From contig JH720313.1 in assembly GCA_000231825.2 (NCBI GenBank), forward strand, positions 1,176,834 through 1,240,833: a stretch of 64,000 nt of DNA. Direction: 5' to 3'. This document shows, piece by piece, positions 24,163 to 37,372 of this stretch. Below the pieces are notes generated by a model. The model saw nothing but the letters and a program-made list of their open reading frames with translations. It was not told the origin of the DNA and did not search any database. The position numbers and the translations under genes were made by a program. This DNA is from Tetrahymena elliotti 4EA (taxonomy: Eukaryota > Ciliophora > Oligohymenophorea > Hymenostomatida > Tetrahymenidae). Positions within the stretch are counted from its first letter, which is position 1; each line of letters opens with the position of its first letter.

Positions 24163-25871
24163 TCATTTTTTAATTATTTTTTCATGTTCAATCCTGTTTT
24201 TATAGTAAAAATCATTTGGATCATCAGAAGAATAATAAAATCTTTCAAATTTTTCTTAAAATTATATTGTGTTTATAATGTCTGAATTCTATTAACTCAA
24301 CTAATCAAAAAAATTCTAATTCGTTGTCTTTTATGCTAAAGCGGAATTTTGCTTTTTTAAGCTATATTTTTTGATAAATCTGTCCTCTTTTATAATAATT
24401 TATAAATAAAATAGATTTATTTTTTCAATTTAAATACTAATTATTTTAAATTAAATGATTTAATTGTTACATATTTTCTACCATGGGATATTTTTCAGCC
24501 ATCCATGCTTTTTAATATCTTCAATTCCATAAAAACCTGTTCTGTTTTCAGGCTATTTTTATAATAGAATTATTTTTATTTATTTATCGATTTGTTTAAT
24601 TACTTTTTTCAAAATTAATTTATTAACAAGATCTGCACTTGTTGGATCAAGCTCTTCACGTAATTCTGCTTTAAGGATTTATGTTTTTTATTATAGAATA
24701 AATTTTATTAGTTCTTATCTTTCTTCTTCTTTTTTCAATGTAGCTCCATTCAAATTATTATAAAATGCTCTCTATTTATACATAAAATTTAGAAATCAAA
24801 AATAAATTATAAAATATCTACTTCTCCTGTTATAATTTCATATAAAATCATCCCTAGAGAATAAAAATCTGCTTCAAAGCTAGGCTTCTATTTTAAAAGA
24901 ACTTCAGGAGCAAGAAATGGAGTAATTAAATCATCGCTAATAATATCATCATCTTCTTAGATTTAAATAAAATCATATTATATGTTATTATTTCTTTAGT
25001 TTTCAATTATTGAGTGCTAAAATCCAGAAATGCATGGATAACCTTCATCGTCAAACAAAATATTTTCTGGTCTCAATCCTAGGACAATAATATTATTCTT
25101 ATGCAAATATTCTAGTCCAAGAAGTAAATACGAAAAAATGAACTCTTTATTAATTAAATATTTGAATTTGATTTTTAATCAAAGAAATTATATTTAAAAA
25201 TTGAATGATAAATTAAAAAACTCCAAAGTATAATGCAAAATTGTTAAGAATATTAAAAAAATTAATCAAGCAAATTATCTTATTATAAAAAATATAAGCG
25301 AATACATGCATGGTTTTCTTCAATCTGTACTCTATTGACTTTCATATTTTTAAGAAGCTAAGTCAGATTGGGGCCATTTTTATAATCATGAATAAGGTAT
25401 AGATAGTTCAGATCTTAAAAAGCATAGTGCAAATTTACAACATACTTAGTATTCACTAATAAAGAACATATAGACAGTTCTCTATGAACCCTCTCTATTT
25501 CTCTTTAGTCAAATATTCTATAATAAAATGAAAATATAAAGATTTAGAGATAACTTAACTAAATTTTTGCCTAAATTTATTTTTAATTACTCAAATTTAT
25601 TAAGCTACTTCATGAAATACTGCTATTGATCTTTTAAACTCTCTACTTAAAATAATCTTGAGTTTCCATTTACATTTGATATTTATCTGATTATTTTAAA
25701 ATCTGCACGACTAACATGTCTCCCTTTAATTTTAAGAGTTTTGGATGATAAATCATAAATATTTAAAGAATTTTTAAGAAAAAAAAGCAAGTAATTTTTA
25801 CTTTTATTCTCTTCTCCAAAAACTTCTAAAAAATCATCAACCTCAACCTATTTTGAATTTCTTATCCCCAT
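24163..25871 (-). CDS. AGC-type pseudokinase (about 429 aa)
   Basis: Exons 25591-25871, 25306-25517, 24822-25144, 24604-24771, 24471-24552 and 24163-24386 keep phase. The domain order is AGC-like: a degenerate Gly loop (ISNVNGNSRLFQVES), the conserved Lys in YFMKQLNK, NTKYVVNLHYAFQDLNYLYLI, LLLGLEYLHKNNI, then LGLRPENILFDDEG. ADFYSLGMILYEIITGE, PENRTG...IKKHGWLKNIPW and a hydrophobic-motif-like FERFYYSS at the C-terminus follow. The HRD Asp is replaced by Gly (about residue 187, VLGLRPEN) and the DFG Asp by Gly (about residue 205, ISGFQ). The Asn of the catalytic loop survives. It should lack phosphotransfer but may still fold and bind AGC partners. The frame is open upstream of the chosen ATG without another ATG, so an upstream exon is possible. 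Confidence 0.72.
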
Positions 25872-26164
25872 TTCTTATCTTTACTATTTTTGTTTATCTA
25901 TCCTTTTAAAAATTTCTTGTTATTGAAATAGCTTTCCTTCTTTCTAATTTAAACATTCAAATAAAATCTTATACAAAATTTTCTTGTAATTTTTTTGAAG
26001 TTTTACTTTTAGTTTGATTTTTTCAATAAATATAATAATATATTTTTAAAATAGAAAAAAAATAAATTAATCTTCTAAAATAATTATCACAAAAATTAAG
26101 AATATCTTTAAACATTAGAATTTTAAAAAATAATAAAATTATTTTTTGAGCTCTTTATAAAAAT

Positions 26165-27745
26165 ATTTAAAAAATGTTTGCAAGTGTAATTCTTTCAAGT
26201 CATAATTTTATGTTTTATGTTTTTTTATTTTTAATTTCATTTTCATTTTATTGTTTTTTTTCTCAATCTTTCTTCTTAATCATTGTTTATGCTTTAGCTT
26301 TTCTAATTTCTTTTTTAATTTTTACTTTTTTCTTAAATTTTAAATTTTATTCTTTCTTAATCTTTTTCTTTCTCTTTCTTTTTCTTTTTAAAATTAGTTG
26401 AGAGCTTATGTTGGGAGATTTAAAAATAAAATTTGTCTTCTCTTCAGATGTGTGCCTGTTACCTAAGGGAATAGGAGATTCTAATATATTTTTTTTTATA
26501 AAGCAATCTTTGTATAAAAAGAGAAAAGATGTTATTTGTTCATATTTTTTTTGATATTACAAATGATTCTTTTTTTTAATCAAATGAATATTATTAAAGG
26601 AGAGTGCTCTGACTATTGATTTGTTTAAAAATGTATGAATTTGGATTCCAAGAATAGATAAATATGAGGTTTTAATAAACTATGTTATGTATATGGTGTT
26701 GGTTTATTTGTTGATTCCTCATTCTTGGTTGTTTGGGGTTTTAAAAACTTATTTTTCAAATAGTCATTGAGTTCTCATTAATAATTTCTTAAAGAATTTA
26801 TCTTTTTTATCTTTTTTTATTATTTATTAATTATATCAAAATCAAAGGTTTCAGGTTTCTATTTTACAAAATACAAAAAAATTTCAAATTCAAGAAAAAA
26901 TTTAATTGGGGAAAAATTTAATTAAATTTTAGAGTTTTTTGTCATTAAAAGAAAAGGAAAAATTATACTTGATTAATTAAAAAATGATAGGGAGGTTTTT
27001 TTGAAAAATTGAAAAGGAAAATCTTCTTAATGATTGAGTAAGGGAAATTATTAAAAAAGATAAGAGAGGGAAAAAATAAAATAAAAAGACATAATAATTA
27101 TATTTTTATTTTTTTCAATAAAAACAAAAAAATTAATCAAAAAATAAAATACTAATATACACTCACTTAGATTGAAAATTTTTAAACCCAATTTGATAGC
27201 CTTAGCCAATCCAAATACCCCATAGTTTTTAAACCAATATGGCTATCAACAAGGAGACTATTTTCGCGTGCATGATATTAAATCAAAAAATTAATGAAAC
27301 TTCTCCAAAATCAATCTAAATAAGTTAGTATTAGGCATCTTTATTATATTCAAAATGTAAATTTTGTGGAAAAATCAAAAAATTGCTTAAATCTTGAGAG
27401 TTGAATGAACTCCTTATCAATATAATATATACTAAAATCTCCTATTCCACTAGGTACCCTCATCTCGTGCAGATACCTGAAGAAGACCTATGATATTTTT
27501 TTTTTGCAAGCTCAGATTCATAAAATAAAGATTAAAAAGTAAAAAAGAATTGAAAAAAAAAGAAAGATAATGATTAATAAAAGAAATAAAAAGAAGAAAA
27601 TTAATTAATTAAAAAAAGAAATAAAGAGATGATAAAAAGATAATAAAAGAAATAAATAAAAATTAATAAAAGGCAAACAAATCAATAAACATAAACATAA
27701 AAAACAAATAAAATAAATTACACATTAAGCTTAACATAACGCTTT
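26165..27745. repeat. Large degenerate inverted repeat (foldback element)
   Basis: The sequence at 26435-26489, with GTCTTCTCTTCAG and GGGAATAGGAGATT, recurs in reverse complement at 27425-27488. Similarity continues outward: a T/C-rich left arm 26170-26400 mirrors an A/G-rich right arm 27530-27740, and GAGCTTATG mirrors GAGCTTGC. It also continues inward to about 26790/27140. Arms are about 600 bp with a spacer of about 350 bp, centred near 26957. No transposase frame lies inside. A diverged foldback or an element remnant are the options. Confidence 0.5.
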
Positions 27746-27985
27746 AATTCATTCATGTTTTCATCTATCCAATAAATTTTAAATGAATCTAGATATTTTA
27801 ATTAAAGGATTTAAAGTTTTAAATGATAAACATTTAAAAGGATTTTGTAAAAAAAATTAAAAAATTTATATAATGGCAAACTCAAACAAAATAAATACAA
27901 AACAATATTTTTTAAGATTTAATTTTTCTAATTTTGTTTGGAAGTATTTTATTAATAAAAACAGTGATGAATAATATGGTAATTA

Positions 27986-29341
27986 TCAATAATACTAGGT
28001 CACTTCAAATTTTGGATTTTCTAAATTAAAATCTTAAGGATTGCATATTTAATATAAGTGTGTCAGAATTTCAGGGCGATAATACTTAGACAATTCTTAC
28101 TGTATTATTTTTTACTAGGCCACATTTTATTTGCAAACTTAATTGAGCTGACCAATCAATTAAATTAATGACGAGCCATATTTAAAATATGGTGATAAAC
28201 GTCGAAGCATTGATGTAAAAGTTGAAATGTGGACCTGCTTTAGAGTGCTAATTGTCTTCAACTATTTAAATTCTTTGTAAAATTCCTCTTCAATCTAGAT
28301 ACTAGTGCAAACCCAATTCTAAATTCTAATACTCAATTTTTAAAGAACTTAACATGCTGATAAATGCCTAAAAATGTTTTTGAAAGTTTGTAACTGTAAG
28401 TTTCCAGACTTATAATTTACAAGGGAGAGATAGAAAGTTTTTAGAGTATATCTTGTTCGTTCTAAAAGTTTTTATAAACCTGAAACTATAATTTAAGTAT
28501 CATTTTAATTTTCTCTGTCAACTTCTTAGTCAGAAGAATGGTCAAATTGGAAATTTTAAAATTGATGCTTTTAATAAGGTAAATACTCACCAAATATTTT
28601 TCCCAAAATTTCAATACAACCACAATCAAATTCCCATTCACTTATATTAAGAACAAATTTCCTAAGGTTACTAGTATGCTTGAGAAATTCAAAAGTAGTT
28701 AAAAATGTAGTTAACTTCTGATAATAGTTAGAGATTTAACAGTGATTGAGACTAAGTATATATTCTTCTAATTATAAACACTTACTTAGACTTGTGTTTA
28801 TGTCTATGAGATTACTTAGCATAAATTGGGTATCAGAACCCAATCCTTAAAAATCTAAGCAAAATATTTTTAGATTTGGGGATGTAGAAATAATCTTGGA
28901 AAAAACTTCAAGCAAATGTTTGTAGCTATCATATGGTATAGTAAAACCATTTGTTGCTCTCTCCCATTCATGATGAGCCTTTGGATGATTCTACGCATAG
29001 TATTTACTAACGCGATACCCTCCAAAAGATAGTTTCAAAACACTTAAATCTTGCATTTACTCAATAGCATTAGACAGATCTTTTAAAGATCTTTTAGGGA
29101 GGTACTTTTTTTAATAACTTAAATTCAAAATTAGACCTTTCCAGTCTTTTGAGTGAAGACCTATGAATTCAAATAAATTAGAAAAAACATCAAAAGATTT
29201 ATTTTTAGCGAGGTCAAATTCAACTATTCTCTGCTTAGTCAAATGCTAAATAGCTTGTAAATATTTCAAATCAAATTAAAAAATAGTAATGGTATTTGAA
29301 TCTTCGTTTAAGTTATATTAAAGCTATTCTTATTCTTCCAT
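27986..29341 (-). CDS. LRR-like protein, single exon (451 aa)
   Basis: One unbroken 452-codon frame with many TAA/TAG Gln codons, from ATG 29341 to TGA 27988-27986. After an acidic Gln-rich start, Leu-rich strands recur at irregular spacing: WKGLILNLS, MQDLSVLKLSFGG, SPNLKIFCLDFQG, CLQLEEYILSLN, TSNLRKFVLNIS, YTLKTFYLSLVNY, CQVLQKLSIRI and TLKQVHIST. This is the pattern of degenerate LRRs in ciliate F-box/LRR-type proteins, without the regular repeats of the gene at 9.4-12.7 kb. No F-box, membrane segment or catalytic motif is seen. Probably a soluble binding protein of unknown partner. Confidence 0.62.
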
Positions 29342-30888
29342 CTTTACTTATGTTTTATTTTAAATTCTTTTTTGAGTAAAAAAGCTTATATTTTGATTTG
29401 TTAAACTTATTTATGATTAGGTGTTTAGAAAATTATAAAGTATACTCATTTATCTATTTTTTATTTAATATTTTATTTCAATAAAAAAAATATTCTAATA
29501 AGGAGAGAATATTTTAAACAGGAGTGAAAAATCTAGCTTCGCAGAGTAAATATAGTCAAAATAAAAATTTTTTGATGCTGAAAATATGAAAATTAATGAA
29601 CAAAATTGTCAGAAATATTTTTTAAATAAATTTAAAAATAAAATAAATATATTCAAATAAAATATCTATTTTATTAACATGTTTATGAAAAGCAGATGAT
29701 TCTAATTTAGTATAGACATTTTAAAATTAAAATCATGAACAATATAAAATAATACTTATTAAATAAAACTTAAAATTAAAACAAAATTGAACAAAAATAG
29801 TTTAAATTATCACTTTTAATTTGACTGTCAAAAAAATATCATTTTGATGTATAATTTTCATTTTTTATTGAGTTTACGGATTTTTGAGGAGACTTTTAAC
29901 TTCTGATTTTAAATAAAGTTTTGTTTGTTTAATATTTATTTAAAATTTAAAACATATTTGGTGGATTATATTTTGAAAATTATGTTTTGAGTTAATAATG
30001 AAAATAAAAACTTTAAACTAAAAATGAAAATCTTTCATAAAACTAATTTATTTAACATGATTTTATGATTCAATGCACATAAATGCACATAGACCAATCT
30101 TTATTTTTGAGTCTCTTCACTAAATTTGATTAAATAGAAATTATTAGATTATAATTTACTTATTTTACTTTAATGTGTACAGATTAATTCAATGAATTTA
30201 TTTTTTACTATAATATTTATTATTTTGTATTTCAAAATGTATGTTAAAGATATTTTTTTGGGAATTAATACTTAATTTAATATTTTTAACACAATAAAAC
30301 TCTATATACAAATTAAATTTTTATCATTTCATAACAAAATTTTTGACTTTTTTTGAAAAAATTGGTTTTTAATAACGTGAAAGCCTTTTGATAAGTGAGT
30401 TGTAGAAAGATATAAATTGTATTGAATACTGATATAAGTAAATTATAATAATAAAAAATAATATAAAAGTATAATTTTAGCTAAAATTTAAGATTAAAAT
30501 ATAAAATGCTTATAAAATTATAATATTGCTTTTCAAAATATCATGTAAAATTTATGAATTTAATTTTATCTTGAAAAAAAAATCAGAGAAATTATTCGAA
30601 AAGATTTTTGTTCATATTATAATTCTTGTGATGGTTATTGAAAGAATTAATTTATAGATAAGAATAGTATTATGGATGCAAAGTTAGTAGAGATTGAATT
30701 AATAGCAATTAATTTGAAGGTTATTGAAAAAACTTTAGCATAGAATTTTATGAGGAGTTATAAGCTAAATAATTATTAGACCAAAGACCAAACAAAAGTG
30801 ATAAAAACAAAACAAAAGTTAAAAGAAAGAAGATAAGTAGGTAGAAAAATTAATTATATAGATATAAAGTTTAGTTTAGAAAGTAGAA
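29342..30888. other. AT-rich intergenic region between divergent genes
   Basis: 1.5 kb between the minus-strand LRR-like gene and plus-strand LSG1, so it should hold both promoters. The last 120 bp before LSG1 are A-rich. No conserved motif is recognised. Confidence 0.45.
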
Positions 30889-33723
30889 ATGCCGAGAGTT
30901 CATAAAGCAAAGGGTACATTGGGTCGTAACCTAATGAAAGCAATAGAACAAAAGAATCACTCATTTTAGCCTAAGACTGTAGATGCTCCTCGTTTTGTTC
31001 ATGCTGAAAACAACCAAGCCCAATTAGATAAAGGCAAAGACTTAAAATCTTGCATTGACTAAGATAATTTGGATGATTTCCTTTAAGTTGTTTAATTACA
31101 AAATAAAAACTTTGAAGCCTTACGTGGTGTAAAGCTAAAAATGGACGTTAATGATAGAGAAGTTGTTATCGATGCTAACAAAGATAAGGATGCTATCAAT
31201 GATGCTGCCTTTAACATAGAAAATAATCAATATATTCAAAACTTGCGTATTCCTAGAAAGCCTAAATGGACAAAAGAAATGTCAAAAGATTAGTTAAATG
31301 CCTTGGAAAATCAATCTTTTGTTGAATGGAGAAAAGCTTTAGCTAAAATTGAAGAAGCTCATTACACAATTTAAATTACTCCTTACGAAAAGAACGTTGA
31401 AGTATGGAAGTAACTTTGGCGTGTTATTGAAAGATCAGATATCATAGTCTAGATTGTAGATGGTCGTGATCCTCTCTTTTTCAGGTAACTAAAAATTCTT
31501 TAAAACCCATAAATTTTAGAAAGCAAATATTAGACGGGATTGAGTAAAATAAAAATTTGATTGAATAAATTGTTAATTTGATGCAATTGGGTTACTTTAA
31601 ATTGAATTTTAGCCAAACTTAAAATATTCATCTTTCTTTTTTTATAAGTATTCTATTTTAATTTGGCAGGAAAATATTGATTTATATTGAAAGTAAAATA
31701 CAAAACTTACCAATACACCTCCAAAGCAAAGTCATATGACCTTATAAAATCAAGATACCACCATTACTTACATTATCTATTAACTACCTCTTTTGCCTAA
31801 TAGAATAATAATTGAAAATATATAAAGCGAGTAAACAATAAAAAATAGAACTAATGTGTAAATAAACATATTACTTCCAAAGGAGCAAAAAGTATTTCAA
31901 AAATTTTATACTTCTTACTCTATTATAAAAAGATAAATGGGAAAAAATAAAATAGCAAAATAAATCATCTGTAATATAACACACACATACATACTTCTAT
32001 TTTTTGATGGAATCTATTCTCTCATATTAGGTATAGACAATTTTATCATCAAATAGTAGAACCAAATAAAAAAGAAGGAGGTAGAAATATTCTTATTCAG
32101 AATAGATAGATTCAAGATATAAAATATATGGCATCAATTTCTTTCAAACTATTTAAATAAAAATGAATGAAATGATAACTTAATAGATATTCTATTCCAA
32201 AGTTTCTAATTTTAAATAGGTTAAGAATTACCAATACCCCACTTTATCTATTACATTTTTGGCTCATCACTCAATATTATTTTGCTAATATTATTGAATA
32301 TTTTAATTTAGTTAGCTATTTCATTTTTCCATTTCTTACTGAACTAAATATTTTTTTAAATCTAAATAGATGTCCTGATGTCGAAGTTTATTCCAAGGAA
32401 GTTAATCCTGATAAACTTAATTTCTTGCTGGTTAATAAATCAGATTTGATGTCTGAAGAAATTAGAAAGGAATGGTCTACCTATTTCAATGATCACAATG
32501 TCTAGCATATGTTCTTCAGTGCTAAGTTAGAATAAGAAAAAATTGATGCCAATCATGCTTAAGAAGTAAAAAATAATGTTTTCTTAACTAAAGACTTAGG
32601 ATTAAATGACGAAGAAGAAGAAAAGAAAAATCAAGAAGAAGAAAAAAGCAAAAAATATTTGAATACCCCAAATATTTGCAATAGAGAAACATTGCTCAGC
32701 ACATTAAAGTAGTTAGTTTAGTCTATTAAGCTAAAGAAGAATTTAATCAAGCAAAAGAAAGAACAAGAGTCTACTGGCAATGAACATCTTGAAGATTTAT
32801 TAATTTTAGATTAATTGGATGAAGCTGAAAACATGAAATTCAACAAATAAAAATTGGCTGTCTAAATTGGTATGGTCGGATATCCTAATGTCGGTAAATC
32901 ATCAGTTATTAATACTTTATGTAACAAGAAATTAGTCGGAGTTGGTTCTTTACCTGGTAAGACAAAGAATTTCTAAACTCACTTCTTAGAATAAGATTTG
33001 ATTTTGTGTGATTGCCCTGGTTTAGTTTTCCCTAATGCAGCTTCTACTCGTGCTGAAATGGTTTGCAATGGTGTCATGCCTATTGATAAGCTTAGAGACT
33101 ATCTTACCCCAGTTGATTTATTATGCTCTCGTATCCCTAAGATAGTTCTTGAAAAATTATATAAAATTAAAATAGACGTCGAAATTCCTGATGGTTCTTA
33201 CTTCCTTTCTAAATATGCTATTGCTAAAGGTTACTATACTGGTAGCGGTGTCCCCGATATGGCAAAATCATCTAAAATTATATTAAAAGAACTCGTTTAA
33301 GGAAAGCTTCTTTACTGCAAATTACCTCCTACTTGCGAAGAAAATTGTGGTATCTGGTAAAGTAACTAAATTGACATATAAGTAGGAAATATCCTTGGAG
33401 ATGTTAATGAATACGAACAAGAAGAAAAGGCTGAAAATATGGAAGCCTATATGGTTAATGAAGAAGAAAGAAAGCTTGATTAGATGTTGTTGAAGCAAGA
33501 AACTTAAAAGATAGGAGATAAAATTTAGTTTGATGATGACGATATAGTCTTCCTCTTAGCAGGAAAAAAAGTAAATGGAATAAAGCTTAATAAGTAGTAA
33601 AAGAGAGATATCAAGCATGCATATTAAAGAGGAGAAGCAATTGATATGAAAAAATACCTTAACTAAGACCAAATATTAGAGTTTGGAATCAAGAATAAAG
33701 GTATGATCCCCCCTTCAAGCTGA
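30889..33723 (+). CDS. LSG1: Ribosome-biogenesis GTPase LSG1
   Basis: Exons 30889-31484 and 32370-33723 give 649 residues, close to LSG1 of other eukaryotes. The N-terminus [16 protein letters not shown] and the segment [13 protein letters not shown] are family landmarks. The GTPase is circularly permuted: [21 protein letters not shown], then G4 NKSD, G5-like SAK, G1 [10 protein letters not shown]2-region [14 protein letters not shown] and G3 DCPGLVFP. A Gly-rich DYY-like segment ([11 protein letters not shown]) and a basic C-terminus follow. LSG1 releases the export adaptor NMD3 from cytoplasmic pre-60S subunits using GTP. The only intron (31485-32369, 885 nt) is exceptionally long for this window and separates G4 from the preceding region. 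The frame ends at TGA 33721-33723. Confidence 0.93.
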
Positions 33724-36700
33724 AAAGATTTCAAAGAAAGAAATAATAATAAAAATTTAAATAAATTAAAAAATCAATAAAGTTAGCTAGCTCACACTAC
33801 TAAAATATAATGATTAAATCAATATTAATAAAATAGCAAAAAAAGGTATTTACTCAATTAATTTTACAAAGAAAGAAGTTTAATAATTTAATAACTAATT
33901 AATTAATTGATTATGCACCAAATAATAATTATTGATTATTTATTAACAAACATTAATTAGTTTTGTAGAATTAATTTAAAAAATAATTATTCACTCTAAA
34001 CAATATATTATAATATCATAAAATATCCTTCTATCCTTCCTTATGTCAATGTCTGTTTGTTGTCATTAATTTTGAGTTGATTTCATATTAAAATTTATCA
34101 TTTCATTTCTATTTTATTTAATGCTTTCAAACCACCAAAAACTATAAAAATACACTTAAAAATAAACTTTTTCAGCAATATTTTCTTTCTTTTTGTATGA
34201 AAAAATAATGGTTGTTTTAATGAAGAAAGGAGAGTAATTAGTTAGTTAGATATGAAATAACTAAATTGCTGTTTATAAAGAAACCATCTTAAATTTCTTT
34301 AGAATTAATTTAATTAATAATTATAAATTTTAAACTATAAATTATATCTTACAATCTATTTCAGTATGAACAAATATTTATTTGATTTTATTTAATTTTT
34401 TCTTTTCTTTAAAAGATTTTTGTTTCTGCAAATGCTTTCAGAAATGTTTTATGATCTTTTGTTTGGTAAGTTTATTATGCAATGGGAAAATGTAAAAACT
34501 AACATTTGAGAAAATAGATTAAATAAAATTAGAATAATTATGAATTGTTTATCTATTTTATAAGAATTATAATTTTTACAAATTAAAATTTAAATCCTAA
34601 TTTTTAAAGTGTAAGCTCATAAGAGTTCATAAAAACTCAATTTGTTGGAAAGATTTAGTTCCCGTAATTAAAATTACAATAATAATTAATCAATATAATG
34701 GAATAGATAAATAGATTTATATCTGTTTTTAAGCTGATATTTATTTTTTGTAATTTAATCCTAATCAAATTTATCCTAGCATAAAAATAAGTCACGTGAT
34801 ATTACAATTTTTTATTATTAGCTTATAGTCTGATTAAATTTTACTTTTCAATTGAATTAATTTCAATAATAATCCAAATTATTTTACAACCAAAAATTTA
34901 TTTTTGATAGCGGAAAAACTTTCTGTCATAAAATTTAATAAATATTTGTAATTTTATGATCGTTCATCAAAGATCAAATATTAATTGAAATACAAAGAAA
35001 AAAAATTTTTTTTACTTCAGATAATAAAATTTCTTTTAAGAATTAAAAAGAATTTTATTTAGCTTAGAAATTAAAAGCCTTTTAAGCCTATTTATAAATA
35101 TTTCTGACCATTTTTAAGAGTTAATAAAATTAATTTTTTTAGTATTATCAAAGATTATGTAGACGTTGTCTAATTTACATTTAGTAATATTTCTATAAAG
35201 AGATACTGTCTAACTAATAATAGCAGTGTATTATTCATACATAGAGCTATTATATTTTAACAAGAAAACTTAAATCGATTTTGTTGTAAGAGATTGTAGT
35301 AATATACTAATAAAAGCCTTTATATTTCTTAATTTACATATCAAAAAAGTAAACAAAAATCTTCATAATTGTAAGTTAATATAATACAATTTATATAAAT
35401 ATAAAATTACTATAAATTAGAATACTTTATTTAGGATTCTTACTAATTATGATGTCATAATAGTGTGAAATTTTTGAGACTATAATTTAAATTTTGATTG
35501 AAATCTCTTAATGTATTCTGAGGTCAAATAAAATTTGTTTACTATTTAAACTCCAAAGTGAATAAGAACTAGTACATATATGTATCAATTCAAAGAAAGA
35601 GAAGAAATATCTTTACAGCTAATAGAATAATAAGAAAAAAAATCTATTTTAAATTAAAATCTTATTTTTTTATGCCTCTACTAGCTAAAATTTGATAGTT
35701 AGATGATTAAAAAAAAACTTAGTTCCAGTTTTAACTTCTACAAATATTGGCATTGTTTATTATTTATTTAATTTTACAGGTCTCTAATTAAAGTGATTAA
35801 AATACAATAACATTGAAGAAAGCACAAAAAAGATAAAAATAAAAATGAATGTTTTTGCATTAAAAATTAAAAGCGAATAAATAATACTTGTAAAAATATA
35901 TTACCCAGTTGAATAACTAAGCAGTAAAAAGAGATATTTAATTTGAATATTAGAAAATATTTGGAGAAATTGAAATTTTAAAATAATATATAAATTCTTA
36001 TGAAACAACTAATTGATTGATTACGATTAGATAGAATAGAAAAGATTGAATTATCTAGATAGAAAAATAAAAAGTGAGAGCGATTATAATTCATTATTCT
36101 TCTATTTTAAGTGTGAATCAATTTTTATATCACAAAAATTATTAAAGAAAATCCTTACCTTTAATATAGATTACAATAAGAAGAAAATAAATTATTTTGG
36201 GGAATATGATAAGAAAAGGACTTTCACAAGAAATCTGATAGAAACTTTTTTTTTAAAATCAATCATTTTTAAGAAATTTCTAAAAAAGTTTTTATCTATT
36301 TATCTATTTAGATATAAGCATCATACACTTTAATTATATCAACATTTAATTACTCGAGACAGTGTATAGCTTGGATAAAATTATTTATCTGTAAATCCAA
36401 CTATTTCAATATAAACCTTCACATTATCTCTATGTAATGCTCAATTTTATTATTTTTTGTGGTATTCTTTTTGATTTTAATTAGAATTTTAATCTATTCC
36501 ATTATATCTTTTTACTTTACCATCATGCATGGGAGATATTTCTTCTTCAATATCGACTTTTCATACTCAGAAAATAGTTTTCCAAAAGATATTTCAAATG
36601 ATTCATTTTGACTCTAAGTAGTTAATATTTTTGTCTTTGGTAATGAAAAAAAAAAAATTAAGAATATTATTTTATTTATTATTAATTAATTGATCTCAAT

Positions 36701-36967
36701 TAAATTTACAAAGATATTTTTTATTTGTCATGACTTATTTTGTGATTATAAAAAGATAATATAATTCTAATCAATATTTCAGAAATAGAAAAAAATAATC
36801 TGAAATAGAAAAGTAATTAATTACTATCATTTGAAAAGTTGTAGTTAATAATCTTGACAAACTCATAATTAATTTAGTAACAAAAAATTAAAAAAATCAA
36901 ATAAACCAAAAATAGATTCAATCTATAAAAATTTAATATTTAATATATAAAAAAAACATCTAATAAA
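33724..36967. other. Long AT-rich spacer
   Basis: 3.2 kb with no defensible gene. A frame at 36004-36474 is open in ciliate code and locally coding-like (around 36060-36330) but has no ATG at all; it may be a relic. The 60 bp before 36968 are A-rich leader for the ubiquitin-like gene. Confidence 0.45.
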
Positions 36968-37372
36968 ATGGAAGCTGAACTCTTTGTTAACATATAGAAT
37001 TACAACGGTGAAACATTCTAAGTTATTGCTTTAGAAAATGACAATTTAAATACCTTGAAGTTATTAATTTATGCTTAGTCTCACTTCACTGTTTCTGGGT
37101 GTGACTTTACTTTTAACGGTGCTTTAGTTTAAGATAGCAATATAACTCTTAAATAACTTAGCGTTTAAAATGGTGATATTTTATCATTACAAAAAAGAAA
37201 TACAATTAGCTTTAATGTTGCTGGCGATCACTCAGATAATGATAGCTCTATGGAAATATCTTACTTCTCTGAAGATTAAAATGAAGAACATGCTTATCCT
37301 GGAGAATTATAATTGAATAGAGACTTTTCATTTGCACCTATTTTAAAAAGATAAAATTTCTGTGGTTATTGA
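36968..37372 (+). CDS. Ubiquitin-like-fold protein (134 aa)
   Basis: A single exon from ATG 36968 to TGA 37370-37372. Residues 4-80 have the ubiquitin-like strand-helix pattern: ELFVNIQNYNGETFQVIALE, then LNTLKLLIYAQSHFTVSGCD, FTFNGALVQDSNITLKQLSV and QNGDILSLQKR. The G..L.D...TL....V.NGD.L.L signature is clear. The remaining 50 residues are acidic and Ser-rich, with no terminal Gly-Gly, so it is a ubiquitin-domain protein rather than a conjugated modifier. Its role could be a proteasome or ubiquitin-pathway adaptor; I cannot say which. Assignment rests on fold signature only. Confidence 0.6.

Noticed and set aside
26174..26401. 75-residue hydrophobic ORF rich in Phe/Leu/Ile
   Set aside because: It is produced by the T-rich arm of the inverted repeat at 26165-27745; composition alone explains the apparent membrane protein.
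36004..36474. Open ciliate-code frame with Lys/Tyr-rich peptide around 36060-36330
   Set aside because: No ATG occurs anywhere in the frame and no exon upstream supplies one. I treat it as chance or a relic.
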